From the NCBI GenBank assembly GCA_015492355.1, contig WGFF01000181.1, positions 1 through 10,127 on the forward strand: a stretch of DNA of 10,127 bases, in the 5' to 3' direction. Of this stretch, positions 1 through 6,748 are shown piece by piece. The stretch is from Deltaproteobacteria bacterium. GTDB taxonomy: Bacteria; Desulfobacterota; GWC2-55-46; S146-73. Both the position numbers and the translations under genes were made by a program. The notes beneath the pieces were generated by a model. It worked only from the letters and a program-made list of their open reading frames with translations, ran no database searches and had not been told where the DNA came from. How positions within the stretch are numbered: the stretch's first letter is position 1; the number at the start of each line of letters is the position of its first letter.

Positions 1-148
1 CTCGATGGAGGAGGCGGTAGGTGTTGCCTCCCAGAGGGCAGAAAGGGGCGATACCGTTCTTCTGAGCCCTGCATGTAGCAGCTTCGATATGTTCAGGGAC
101 TACAGGCACAGGGGTGATGTGTTCAGGAGGCTCGTTGAGAGGATATAA
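1..148 (+). CDS. murD: UDP-N-acetylmuramoyl-L-alanine--D-glutamate ligase, C-terminal end (partial)
   Basis: The window opens inside this gene; the first full codon is at position 2 and the frame closes with TAA at 146-148, giving about 48 residues. The stretch LLSPACSSFDMFRDY matches the family's C-terminal LSPACASFD motif, and it is followed by a tail rich in Arg (RHRGDVFRRLVERI). MurD is the cytoplasmic Mur ligase that adds D-glutamate to UDP-MurNAc-L-alanine using ATP. The N-terminal and central ATPase domains lie outside the window. Its place directly before ftsW is the usual dcw order (mraY-murD-ftsW-murG). The identification rests on one strong motif plus context, so it is confident despite the short length. 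Confidence 0.93.
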   Translation, partial: SMEEAVGVASQRAERGDTVLLSPACSSFDMFRDYRHRGDVFRRLVERI

Positions 149-269
149 AGGGTTTTAGATTAGAAGTTTTGGGGAAGGGAGATTGAGGGAAACACCTTTT
201 ACAAAAGGGGTTTCCCTCGGAATGTAGACAAATTTCAGTCCGAAAAAGGTTTATAAAAAGGGGAGGACC
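149..269 (+). promoter_or_regulatory. murD-ftsW spacer; ftsW leader
   Basis: This 121-nt spacer is longer than the junctions further down the wall-gene block. It carries a strong hairpin at 185-218 (listed separately) and a weaker TCGGA/TCCGA pairing (217-221 with about 239-243). The ftsW ribosome binding site GGGAGG at 261-266 lies only 3 nt before the ATG. I find no convincing sigma-70 promoter: TTTACA at 198-203 lies inside the hairpin and has only a poor -10 partner. Whether ftsW has its own promoter cannot be told from the sequence. Confidence 0.5.
185..218 (+). repeat. Strong hairpin in the ftsW leader
   Basis: An inverted repeat pairs GAGGGAAAC (185-193) with GTTTCCCTC (210-218). After one A/G mismatch the stem continues CCTTT (195-199 plus neighbours) with AAAGG (204-208), leaving a four-base loop. 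About 14 of 15 positions pair. No run of T follows on either strand, so it does not look like a classical intrinsic terminator. Its right half, AAGGGGTTTCCCTC (205-218), recurs exactly in the ftsA leader. Confidence 0.75.
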
Positions 270-1367
270 ATGATAAAGGCAAGGGATGTGGACAGGCTAC
301 TCATACTCAGCACCCTGTTTCTCGTTGTGGTGGGTATAGTGATGGTCTATTCCACGAGCTACATCATGGCACTCACAAGATACGGGGATGAGTATTACTT
401 CATAAAGAGGCATCTCCTTTACGTACTCATAGGTATATGTGGCTTCATCGTTGCATCCAGGACCCCCTATGCCATCTACCGTCCCCTTGCCTATCCCATA
501 CTCCTTGTCGCTCTCTTCCTCCTCGGGCTCCTCTTCATTGTAGGTCCCCATGGCAGTGGAACAGCCAACAGGTGGCTCGATACGGGTATCATAAGGTTTC
601 AGCCCTCAGAGCCTGCGAAGCTGAGCCTTGTGGTCTTTCTTTCCTATTTCCTCTCCTCCAGGGCGGAAAGGATAAAGGAGTTTTACGGTACATTTCTACC
701 CAATATAGTGCTTGCAGGTATGGTCGTTGCCCTTGTTATGGCAGAGCCTGACTTCGGTACCGCTGTTTTTCTCTCCCTGCTCGTCCTTATAATGAACTTC
801 ATAGCAGGGGTGAGGTTGAGGTATCTTTTGGGGCTTGTGGTCCTTTCCCTGCCCTTTCTGTACCTTGTGGTAAGGAACTTCAGCTACATGATGGGCAGGA
901 TACTTGTCTTTCTCGATCCGTGGAAGGACCCGGATGGTGCAGGCTTTCAGGTGGTGCAGTCCTTTCTTGCCTTTGGCTCTGGTGGGGTGTATGGTGTGGG
1001 GCTGGGTGAGGGCAGACAAAAACTCTTCTATCTGCCAGAGGCGCATACAGATTTTATATTCTCAGTAATAGGCGAGGAGATAGGATTCGTAGGTGTTGCA
1101 GGGATTATTCTATGCTATCTCCTCTTTCTTCTGAGTGGTACAAGGATAGCCTTCAGGGCTAAGGACCTCTTCGGTACGTATCTTTCACTGGGGCTCACAC
1201 TTATGATAGTCCTCCAGGCTGGTCTGAACATGGCTGTCACACTGGGTATGCTCCCGCCAAAGGGGCTTACCCTGCCCTTCATAAGTTATGGTGGTACATC
1301 CCTTGTGGTCAACATGACCGCAGTGGGTATGATACTGAACGTATGTATAAAGAGTAACGAGGCATGA
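270..1367 (+). CDS. ftsW: Septal SEDS peptidoglycan glycosyltransferase FtsW
   Basis: This 365-residue polytopic membrane protein belongs to the SEDS family (FtsW/RodA/SpoVE), which polymerises lipid II into glycan strands, with FtsW acting at the septum beside a class B PBP. Family landmarks are all visible: NRWLDTG and QPSEPAKL (about 100-118), EPDFGT (159-164), the extracytoplasmic AHTDF segment with Asp261 at the place of the essential SEDS aspartate, and the terminal LPPKGLTLPFISYGG (328-342). Hydrophobic segments alternate along the whole length, starting near residues 10-26. The start ATG follows GGGAGG with a short 3-nt spacer. The stop overlaps the murG start (ATGA at 1364-1367). RodA is the alternative paralogue, but the position between murD and murG argues for FtsW. 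No divergent key residue was seen. Confidence 0.97.
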   Translation: MIKARDVDRLLILSTLFLVVVGIVMVYSTSYIMALTRYGDEYYFIKRHLLYVLIGICGFIVASRTPYAIYRPLAYPILLVALFLLGLLFIVGPHGSGTANRWLDTGIIRFQPSEPAKLSLVVFLSYFLSSRAERIKEFYGTFLPNIVLAGMVVALVMAEPDFGTAVFLSLLVLIMNFIAGVRLRYLLGLVVLSLPFLYLVVRNFSYMMGRILVFLDPWKDPDGAGFQVVQSFLAFGSGGVYGVGLGEGRQKLFYLPEAHTDFIFSVIGEEIGFVGVAGIILCYLLFLLSGTRIAFRAKDLFGTYLSLGLTLMIVLQAGLNMAVTLGMLPPKGLTLPFISYGGTSLVVNMTAVGMILNVCIKSNEA

Positions 1368-2455
1368 AGAACCTATTGAGGCTTGTCATAACAGGTGGTG
1401 GTACTGGCGGGCATCTCTTCCCAGCCCTTGCCCTTGCCCAGGAGTTCAAAAGAAGGTATCCGCACATTGAGATAGTCTTCATAGGCGGTAGAGGGGGGCT
1501 TGAGGAGAGGGTGATACCTTCGTGCGGATACAGGCTTGAGCTCCTGGATGTGGAGGCGATCAAGAAGAAAAGGACCACTGAAAGGATAAGGGCACTGTGG
1601 AAGGCGTTTAGGTCGACCATAAAGGCAATAGGTCTGCTCAGGACCATAAAGCCACAGGGTGTCATAGGCAGTGGCAGTTATTCCTCTGCACCTGTTGTGG
1701 TGGCAGCACGCCTTCTCGGTATAAGGACAGCCATACTCGAGCAGAACGCCCTCCCGGGGCTTACAAACAGGCTCCTTGGAAGGATAGTGGACAGGATATA
1801 CATATCCTTCAAGGAATCAGAGGTCTACTTCCCCAGGGGAAGGACCGTACTTACAGGCAATCCTGTAAGGAGGGATATCCTTGAGGGCAGGGGAGAGATA
1901 AGGAATGGTAAGTTCTCCCTTCTTGTATTCGGTGGAAGCCAGGGTGCTACCACCATAAATGCTGCCTTTCTGGATGCGGTGGAGTATCTTACTGATATAT
2001 GGGATGGACTCAGGGTGGTGCATCAGACAGGGGAGGAGGGATACGAGATGGCTCTGTCCTCGTACAGGAGAAAGGGGCTCAAGGTGGAGGTGTTCAAGTT
2101 CATAGATAACATGGCAGATGCCTACAGGAGGGCAGACCTTGTTATATGCAGGGCTGGGGCAACATCCATAGCAGAGATAACAGCCCTGGGGCTACCAGCC
2201 ATAGTTGTACCATATCCGTTTGCAGCGGATGACCATCAGGAGATAAACGCAAGGGTGCTTGCTGAAAAAGGGGCGGTGGTGATGATAAAACAGGAGAGCC
2301 TTACAGGGAGTACCCTTGCAGATGCTATAAGGAGGTTCTACGAGAATCCCGGTGAACTCGAAAGGATAAAGAAGGCTGTGAAGGGTTTTGCCAGACCGGG
2401 TGCAGGTGAGACCATAGTGGAGGACTACACAAGACTGATTGAGGGAAGGAGATAA
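1364..2455 (+). CDS. murG: UDP-GlcNAc:lipid I N-acetylglucosaminyltransferase MurG
   Basis: At 363 residues this is a full-length GT28-family enzyme that transfers GlcNAc to lipid I at the cytoplasmic face of the membrane, making lipid II. The N-terminal acceptor-domain loop GGGTGGH is at 11-17, EQNALPGLTN follows the second Gly-rich loop, and the C-terminal UDP-GlcNAc domain shows GGSQGA (190-195), HQTG, CRAGATSIAE (262-271, including the Glu that reads the uracil/ribose side) and DDHQEIN (289-295). The start ATG overlaps the ftsW stop by four bases, suggesting translational coupling. One mild oddity is the loop GSGSYSSAP, where the family usually has a GGYVSGP-type sequence. The product is the substrate of the FtsW encoded just upstream. 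Confidence 0.97.
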   Translation: MKNLLRLVITGGGTGGHLFPALALAQEFKRRYPHIEIVFIGGRGGLEERVIPSCGYRLELLDVEAIKKKRTTERIRALWKAFRSTIKAIGLLRTIKPQGVIGSGSYSSAPVVVAARLLGIRTAILEQNALPGLTNRLLGRIVDRIYISFKESEVYFPRGRTVLTGNPVRRDILEGRGEIRNGKFSLLVFGGSQGATTINAAFLDAVEYLTDIWDGLRVVHQTGEEGYEMALSSYRRKGLKVEVFKFIDNMADAYRRADLVICRAGATSIAEITALGLPAIVVPYPFAADDHQEINARVLAEKGAVVMIKQESLTGSTLADAIRRFYENPGELERIKKAVKGFARPGAGETIVEDYTRLIEGRR

Positions 2456-2458
2456 GCC

Positions 2459-3862
2459 ATGTACAGGGGTAGGATAAAGCGGATACATTTCGTGGGCATA
2501 GGTGGCAGTGGCATGAACGGTATAGCAGAGGTGCTCATAAACATGGGTTACAAGGTTACAGGGTCTGATCTGGTGGAATCGAATACCACCCAGAGGCTCA
2601 GGGGGCTGGGTGCACTCATAAACATAGGGCACAGTGGTAGTAACGTGCATGGTGCGGACTGTGTGGTATATTCCTCTGCGGTGAGGATGGACAATCCAGA
2701 GATAAAGGAGGCACGCTCTCTCCAGATACCGATTATTCCGAGGGCAGAGATGCTTGCGGAACTTATGAGGATGAAGTACGGTATTGCCATAGCAGGCACC
2801 CATGGTAAGACCACCACCACATCCATGATAGCCTCTGTACTCTCCACTGCTGGATTCGACCCCACTGTTGTAACAGGTGGGAAACTCAACCACATAGATG
2901 CGAATGCACGGCTCGGAGGAGGGGAGTTCCTCGTTGCAGAGGCAGACGAAAGCGATGGCACCTTTCTTAAGCTCACACCCACCATAGCAGTGGTCACCAA
3001 CATAGACCGTGAACACATGGACCACTACAGGGACATGGAGGACGTAAAAAAGGCGTATCTCCATTTCCTGAACAAGGTACCCTTCTACGGGTGTGCTGTT
3101 GTGTGTCTCGATCATCCTGTAATACAGGGGCTCATCCCCTCCATAAAACGGAGGTACATATCCTATGGGTTGAGTGCCCAGGCTGATATATATGCAAGGA
3201 ATGTGGAGCAGAAGGGTATGAATACCTGTTTTGAGGTATGGATGGAAGGAAGGTGTGCGGGTTGTGTGGTTATAAGGATGCCCGGTGAACACAATGTATA
3301 CAATGCCCTTGCGAGTGTGGCTGTTGCAAGGGAGCTGGGTGTGGAATTCGCAAGGATAAAGGAGGGGCTTGAGGGCTTCAAGGGGGTGGAGAGGAGATTC
3401 CAGGTAAAGGGTAGAGAAAGGGGGATACTCGTTATAGACGACTATGGACACCATCCAGTGGAGATAAGGGCAACACTCAGGGCATTGAAGTCTGCCTTCG
3501 GCATGAGGAGGGCTGTGGTGGTATTCCAGCCCCATAGGTATACAAGGACCATGGACCTGCTTGAGGAGTTCACACGGTCATTCAACGATGCAGACAGACT
3601 CATCCTTACAGAGATATATCCTGCGGGTGAGGAGAGGATAGAGGGTATATCAGGCTACACCCTCTACAGGGGTGTAAGGGAGCACGGGCACAAGGATGTG
3701 GTCTTTGTACCCGAGATCATGGACATACCCCGTATACTCGAAGAGACCACAAAAGAGGGCGATATCGTCATAACCCTCGGTGCGGGTAATGTATGGAAGG
3801 TGGCAGAAGAGTTTTTGGGTCTCCTGAGGAATAGAAAGTACAGTGCAGGAGGGATGGATTGA
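2459..3862 (+). CDS. murC: UDP-N-acetylmuramate--L-alanine ligase MurC
   Basis: MurC adds L-alanine to UDP-MurNAc, the first amino acid of the stem peptide, with ATP hydrolysis in the cytoplasm. The 467 residues show the three Mur-ligase domains in order: a Rossmann-like UDP-binding domain opening with GIGGSGM (13-19), the ATPase domain with P-loop GTHGKTTTTS (113-122), EADESDGTF and TNIDREHMDHY, and the C-terminal domain with DDYGHHPVEI, QPHRYTRT and the closing LGAGNVWKV. The HxPxE-type DDYGHHP and TNIDxEH motifs separate MurC from MurD, E and F. AAGGAG (2446-2451) sits 7 nt before the ATG and overlaps the last codons of murG; only 3 nt separate the genes. A 447-codon open frame on the other strand overlaps this gene but has no independent support. 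Confidence 0.97.
   Translation: MYRGRIKRIHFVGIGGSGMNGIAEVLINMGYKVTGSDLVESNTTQRLRGLGALINIGHSGSNVHGADCVVYSSAVRMDNPEIKEARSLQIPIIPRAEMLAELMRMKYGIAIAGTHGKTTTTSMIASVLSTAGFDPTVVTGGKLNHIDANARLGGGEFLVAEADESDGTFLKLTPTIAVVTNIDREHMDHYRDMEDVKKAYLHFLNKVPFYGCAVVCLDHPVIQGLIPSIKRRYISYGLSAQADIYARNVEQKGMNTCFEVWMEGRCAGCVVIRMPGEHNVYNALASVAVARELGVEFARIKEGLEGFKGVERRFQVKGRERGILVIDDYGHHPVEIRATLRALKSAFGMRRAVVVFQPHRYTRTMDLLEEFTRSFNDADRLILTEIYPAGEERIEGISGYTLYRGVREHGHKDVVFVPEIMDIPRILEETTKEGDIVITLGAGNVWKVAEEFLGLLRNRKYSAGGMD
3847..3861 (+). promoter_or_regulatory. Ribosome binding site deciding a TTG start for murB
   Basis: AGGAGGG (3847-3853) lies 5 nt before TTG at 3859-3861, inside the last codons of murC. The TTG overlaps the murC stop as TTGA (3859-3862). 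The next in-frame ATG candidate (NVPMRDYTSF) lies close to the conserved SFRIGG loop and has no comparable site, so TTG is the preferred start. Confidence 0.7.
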
Positions 3863-4773
3863 GCCTTCAGTATTCGCTTTTCTTCATCCATCGTTTCAAG
3901 GGCAAGGTACTCTTCAATGTGCCGATGCGGGACTATACCTCCTTCAGGATAGGTGGTCCCTGTGATGTCATGGCATTCCCCCAGGACGAAGGGGACCTCC
4001 ATGATCTCCTCCAGTTTGCGGAGGCAAAGGATTTTCCCCTCTTTGTGCTCGGCGGTGGTACGAATCTCCTTGTAAGGGATGGCGGTATAAGGGGTATCGT
4101 TGTGAACATGGCAGAGGGTTTTGGGGACATGAGATGGGAGGATGAGACAAAGGTGGTCTGCGGGGCTGGTGTGGGCATGAGAAGCCTTGTCATGGAGTGT
4201 GCTGACAGGGGGCTTACAGGGCTTGAGTTTGCCTGTGGTATACCCGGCAGTGTGGGTGGGGCTGTGGTCATGAATGCAGGTGCATACGGAGGGGAGATGA
4301 AGGATGTGGTCGAAGGGGTGGAGGTGGTATGGGGGAGACGTAAGAGATTCAGGGGCTTTCTGTCGAGGCGGGAGATTAATTTTTCGTACAGGAGGACAGA
4401 ACTACCAAAGGGCAGTGTGATTGTGAATGTCCATATAAGGCTCAAGAAGGCAGACCCAGGTGAGATAAGGAAGAGGATGAGGGAGTATGGGGAGAGAAGA
4501 AGAGCCACCTCTGCTGTAGGCTTTCCGGGTGCGGGTTCCATCTTCAAGAACCCCGAGGGCATGAACGCAGGCAGGCTCATAGAGGAGGTTGGGCTTAAGG
4601 GGAAGAGATACGGTGATGCACAGATCTCGGATGTACATGCAAACTATATAGTGAACCTCGGAAGGGCAAAGGCAAAGGATGTGTTGGGCCTCATGGCTCT
4701 GGCAAGGGATATGGTCTACAGGATCAAGGGTGTTGTGCTGGAGCCCGAGATAAGGGTCGTTGGAGAGGATTGA
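3859..4773 (+). CDS. murB: UDP-N-acetylenolpyruvoylglucosamine reductase MurB
   Basis: MurB is the cytoplasmic FAD-dependent reductase that converts UDP-GlcNAc-enolpyruvate to UDP-MurNAc with NADPH. The 304-residue product carries the PCMH/FAD-binding fold signatures SFRIGG (28-33), LGGGTNLLVRDGG and GIPGSVGGAVVMNAGAYGGE, then SYRRTELP, the catalytic-serine loop GSIFKNP (Ser227), DAQISDVHANYIVN, and a C-terminal EPEIR whose Glu297 matches the family's second catalytic acid. Its length fits the short (type II) MurB class. The start is TTG, backed by a strong ribosome binding site, and overlaps the murC stop by four bases. Order murC-murB is common in dcw clusters of many diderms. No missing key residue was seen. 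Confidence 0.96.
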   Translation: MSLQYSLFFIHRFKGKVLFNVPMRDYTSFRIGGPCDVMAFPQDEGDLHDLLQFAEAKDFPLFVLGGGTNLLVRDGGIRGIVVNMAEGFGDMRWEDETKVVCGAGVGMRSLVMECADRGLTGLEFACGIPGSVGGAVVMNAGAYGGEMKDVVEGVEVVWGRRKRFRGFLSRREINFSYRRTELPKGSVIVNVHIRLKKADPGEIRKRMREYGERRRATSAVGFPGAGSIFKNPEGMNAGRLIEEVGLKGKRYGDAQISDVHANYIVNLGRAKAKDVLGLMALARDMVYRIKGVVLEPEIRVVGED

Positions 4774-4844
4774 ATGGTGGTATCCATGGGTGTCTCCGGC
4801 CTTTCGGGAACACCCCGCAAGGATACCCCTTTCTGCGAGAGGTA
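4774..4844 (+). promoter_or_regulatory. murB-ddl spacer with long hairpin
   Basis: This 71-nt spacer folds into a long hairpin at 4779-4827. GGTATCC (4779-4785) pairs with GGATACC (4821-4827), GGGTGT (4788-4793) with ACACCC (4810-4815), and CCG (4796-4798) with CGG (4805-4807), closing a six-base loop. The ddl frame stays open through it back to a TTG at 4770, but the resulting 25-residue extension (beginning NGGIHGCLRP) resembles no Ddl N-terminus. I therefore read the stretch as an untranslated structured leader. No T-run follows. Confidence 0.6.
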
Positions 4845-5756
4845 ATGGAAGGGATAAAGAACAGAAAGATAGGTGTTCTCATGGGGGGGATGTCCAGGGA
4901 AAGGGAGATATCCCTCAGGTCTGGCAGGGCGGTTCTTTCCGCACTGCTTGAACTCGGCTACGATGCAGTGGGAGTGGATGTGGGGAGTAACGTTGCAGAG
5001 GAGATAAAAAAGACAGGCATGGAGGTCGCCTTTATTGCCCTCCATGGAAGGTACGGAGAGGATGGATGTATACAGGGAATTCTGGAGATGATGGGCATAC
5101 CCTATACAGGTTCGGGTGTTACAGCGAGTGCGATAGCGATGGACAAAAGGGTGACCAAGATGGTCCTTAACGCATGCGGTATACCCACCCCACGGTACAT
5201 GGTGATTGACGAACGGGTTGAGGATATAGATATGTCTCCTCCCCTCGTGGTGAAGCCTGTGGACCAGGGCTCTACCATAGGGGTGAGCCTGATAAGGAGG
5301 ACCGAGGACCTCGAAAGGGCAGTAAAGGAGGCAAGGAGGTATTCGGGCAGGGTGCTCGTTGAGTCCTATATAGAGGGCAGGGAACTCACCGTGTCTATAC
5401 TCAACGGGAGGATACTCCCTGTTGTGGAGATAAAGCCGTCTGGTGAGATATACGACTACACCGCAAAGTACACAAAGGGTATGACCGAGTTCGATGTGCC
5501 TGCGGTGCTCGAAGGTGGGATCGAGGATAGGGTTAAGGAGATAGCCCTTTCTGCCTACAGGGCTATAGGATGCAGGGGTGGTGTGAGGGTGGATATGGTA
5601 CTTGGAAAGGATGGCATACCCTATGTGCTCGAGGTCAATACAGTGCCGGGCATGACAGAGAGGAGTCTCTTCCCCATGGCTGCATCAGGTGCGGGCATGG
5701 GTTACAGGGAGCTGGTAGAGGAGATACTGCTCGATGCAGGGGTGAACAAGTCATGA
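4845..5756 (+). CDS. ddl: D-alanine--D-alanine ligase
   Basis: This cytoplasmic ATP-grasp enzyme joins two D-alanines to make the dipeptide that MurF adds to the stem peptide. From ATG 4845 it is 303 residues, the usual Ddl length. Visible motifs are GGMSREREISLRSG (14-27, with the conserved acid at Glu19), ALHGRYGEDGCIQG, the GSTIGVS loop, YDYTAKY with the catalytic-site tyrosine, and the metal/substrate loop EVNTVPGMTERSLFP. An upstream TTG at 4770, with GGAGAGG just before it, would add 25 unconserved residues; I prefer ATG 4845 because the enzyme's conserved core starts right after it, although its own GAGAGG (4837-4842) is only 2 nt away. The stop overlaps the ftsQ start (ATGA, 5753-5756). 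Confidence 0.95.
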   Translation: MEGIKNRKIGVLMGGMSREREISLRSGRAVLSALLELGYDAVGVDVGSNVAEEIKKTGMEVAFIALHGRYGEDGCIQGILEMMGIPYTGSGVTASAIAMDKRVTKMVLNACGIPTPRYMVIDERVEDIDMSPPLVVKPVDQGSTIGVSLIRRTEDLERAVKEARRYSGRVLVESYIEGRELTVSILNGRILPVVEIKPSGEIYDYTAKYTKGMTEFDVPAVLEGGIEDRVKEIALSAYRAIGCRGGVRVDMVLGKDGIPYVLEVNTVPGMTERSLFPMAASGAGMGYRELVEEILLDAGVNKS

Positions 5757-6556
5757 GGTTGAGGAAGAAAGCCAACAGAAGGCGAAAAAAGCCCCTGGGA
5801 GCGAGGATAAATGAGACCCTTTTTAGGCTATTCAGGCTGGCAGTCTATGCGGGTGTGGTGGTGGGGATTTCACTTTCAGGGGTGTGGCTCTACAGGGAGA
5901 TACACACCAATCCCTATTTCGATATAAAGAGGATCGATATATCAGGGATAGAAAGGGTCAAGAGAGACGAGGTGATGAATCTTTCCGGCATAGGAATGAA
6001 TGAGAATATATTTACAGTCGATATAGACAGGGCTGTAAGAAGGCTCAGGGAGCATCCCTGGATAAAGGAGGTCAGGATAGCCCGCAGACTGCCTGACCGT
6101 ATAGTCGTGGAAATAGAGGAGAGGGAACCTATTTCACTTATAAGGCTCGATGGTGAGCTCTATGTTATGGACAGGACTGGTGTGGTGTTCAAGAGGTACT
6201 CAACCGACGATGGTCTCGATCTCCCGATCGTAACAGGGCTTGTGCCTGGCGAGATGGGTGGCAGGGAGCCAGAGGTCGAGGAGAGGCTTCTCTATCTGAT
6301 GGAGTTTCTTGCAAACAGGAGGGGGTTCAACCTGGAGAAGGTATCAGAGATACACGTGGATGGCACCCAGGGTTTTTCCATCTATACCCTTGAGGGCGGA
6401 ATAAGGCTCAATATAGGGATGGGAGACTTTGAAAGGAAGATAGCCCACTTTGAGAGGCTGGTAAGATTCAGAAAGGGTAATCTGAGCGGTATAGAGGCGG
6501 TGGACCTCAATGATGAGCGTGGTGTGGTTGTGCGGTTTGCAATGGATATTGTATGA
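5753..6556 (+). CDS. ftsQ: Cell division protein FtsQ (POTRA domain)
   Basis: This 267-residue bitopic divisome scaffold has a very basic cytoplasmic N-terminus (RLRKKANRRRKK), a single membrane segment at about 29-48, then a POTRA domain at about 55-124 (YFDIKRIDISGIERVKRDEV through HPWIKEVRIARRLPDRIVVEIEER) and a C-terminal beta-domain ending FAMDIV. HPWI(K)xVxVxRRLPDxIxVxIxER is the typical FtsQ/DivIB consensus. In known systems FtsQ binds FtsL/FtsB and links them to FtsW/FtsI. An open frame extends upstream inside ddl to 5570, but the ATG overlapping the ddl stop (ATGA) with AGGGG ten bases before it is the natural coupled start. FtsQ diverges fast; the assignment rests on architecture, the POTRA consensus and location. 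Confidence 0.93.
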   Translation: MRLRKKANRRRKKPLGARINETLFRLFRLAVYAGVVVGISLSGVWLYREIHTNPYFDIKRIDISGIERVKRDEVMNLSGIGMNENIFTVDIDRAVRRLREHPWIKEVRIARRLPDRIVVEIEEREPISLIRLDGELYVMDRTGVVFKRYSTDDGLDLPIVTGLVPGEMGGREPEVEERLLYLMEFLANRRGFNLEKVSEIHVDGTQGFSIYTLEGGIRLNIGMGDFERKIAHFERLVRFRKGNLSGIEAVDLNDERGVVVRFAMDIV

Positions 6557-6564
6557 GGAGGACG

Positions 6565-6651
6565 ATGGATTATCGAGTAAGACCCCTTCCCGGGGGATGG
6601 CTGGTACGGTTCAATGGCTCGGGAGGGATGTGGTCTAAGGGAGCCCCGTAG
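6565..6651 (+). CDS. Possible 28-codon leader peptide upstream of ftsA
   Basis: An ATG at 6565 follows AGGAGG (6556-6561) with a 3-nt spacer, the same spacing seen at ftsW, and starts only 8 nt after the ftsQ stop. The frame encodes 28 residues (beginning MDYRVRPLPGGWLVRF) and ends with TAG at 6649-6651. The peptide is rich in Gly and has three Trp-containing steps, with no run of one amino acid that would suggest classical attenuation. It spans helices P2/P3 of the structured leader, so ribosomes on it would disrupt the fold. It may be a regulatory upstream ORF, a relic, or chance. No known small protein was recognised. Confidence 0.3.
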   Translation: MDYRVRPLPGGWLVRFNGSGGMWSKGAP

Positions 6652-6739
6652 ATTGAGCCTTTTACCCCTGTCCACCATGTCGTACCTGTATGTGGCTGGG
6701 GGACAGGAAGAAGGGGTTTCCCTCAACACAAGTCAGATA

Positions 6740-6748
6740 GAGAGGGGG
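6740..6748 (+). promoter_or_regulatory. ftsA ribosome binding site
   Basis: GAGAGGGGG ends 9 nt before ATG 6758 and decides the ftsA start. The frame is open further upstream to an ATG at 6614, but that extension lacks conserved residues and runs through the structured leader. The site can pair with CCCTC at 6720-6724 (plus two G-U pairs), which would hide it. Confidence 0.7.

Noticed and set aside
198..226. TTTACA with AATGTA as an ftsW promoter
   Set aside because: The -10 match is poor and the -35 lies inside the strong hairpin; no independent sign of a promoter.
2192..3535. 447-codon open frame on the minus strand across murG/murC
   Set aside because: It lies antisense to two clear genes, its product is full of His, Tyr and Cys with no motif, and such frames are expected from the biased codon use of the sense strand.
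5570..5752. Upstream extension of the ftsQ frame inside ddl
   Set aside because: It overlaps the conserved C-terminal part of Ddl, and the coupled ATGA start at 5753 is well placed before the basic N-terminus and membrane segment.
6603..6659. Resemblance of GGTACGGTTC plus GGGAGGG to the 3' end of a group II intron (domain V region)
   Set aside because: The matching GAGCC-type 5' strand is not at the right distance upstream, the bulged domain V hairpin cannot be drawn, and there is no reverse transcriptase gene; the similarity is probably chance.
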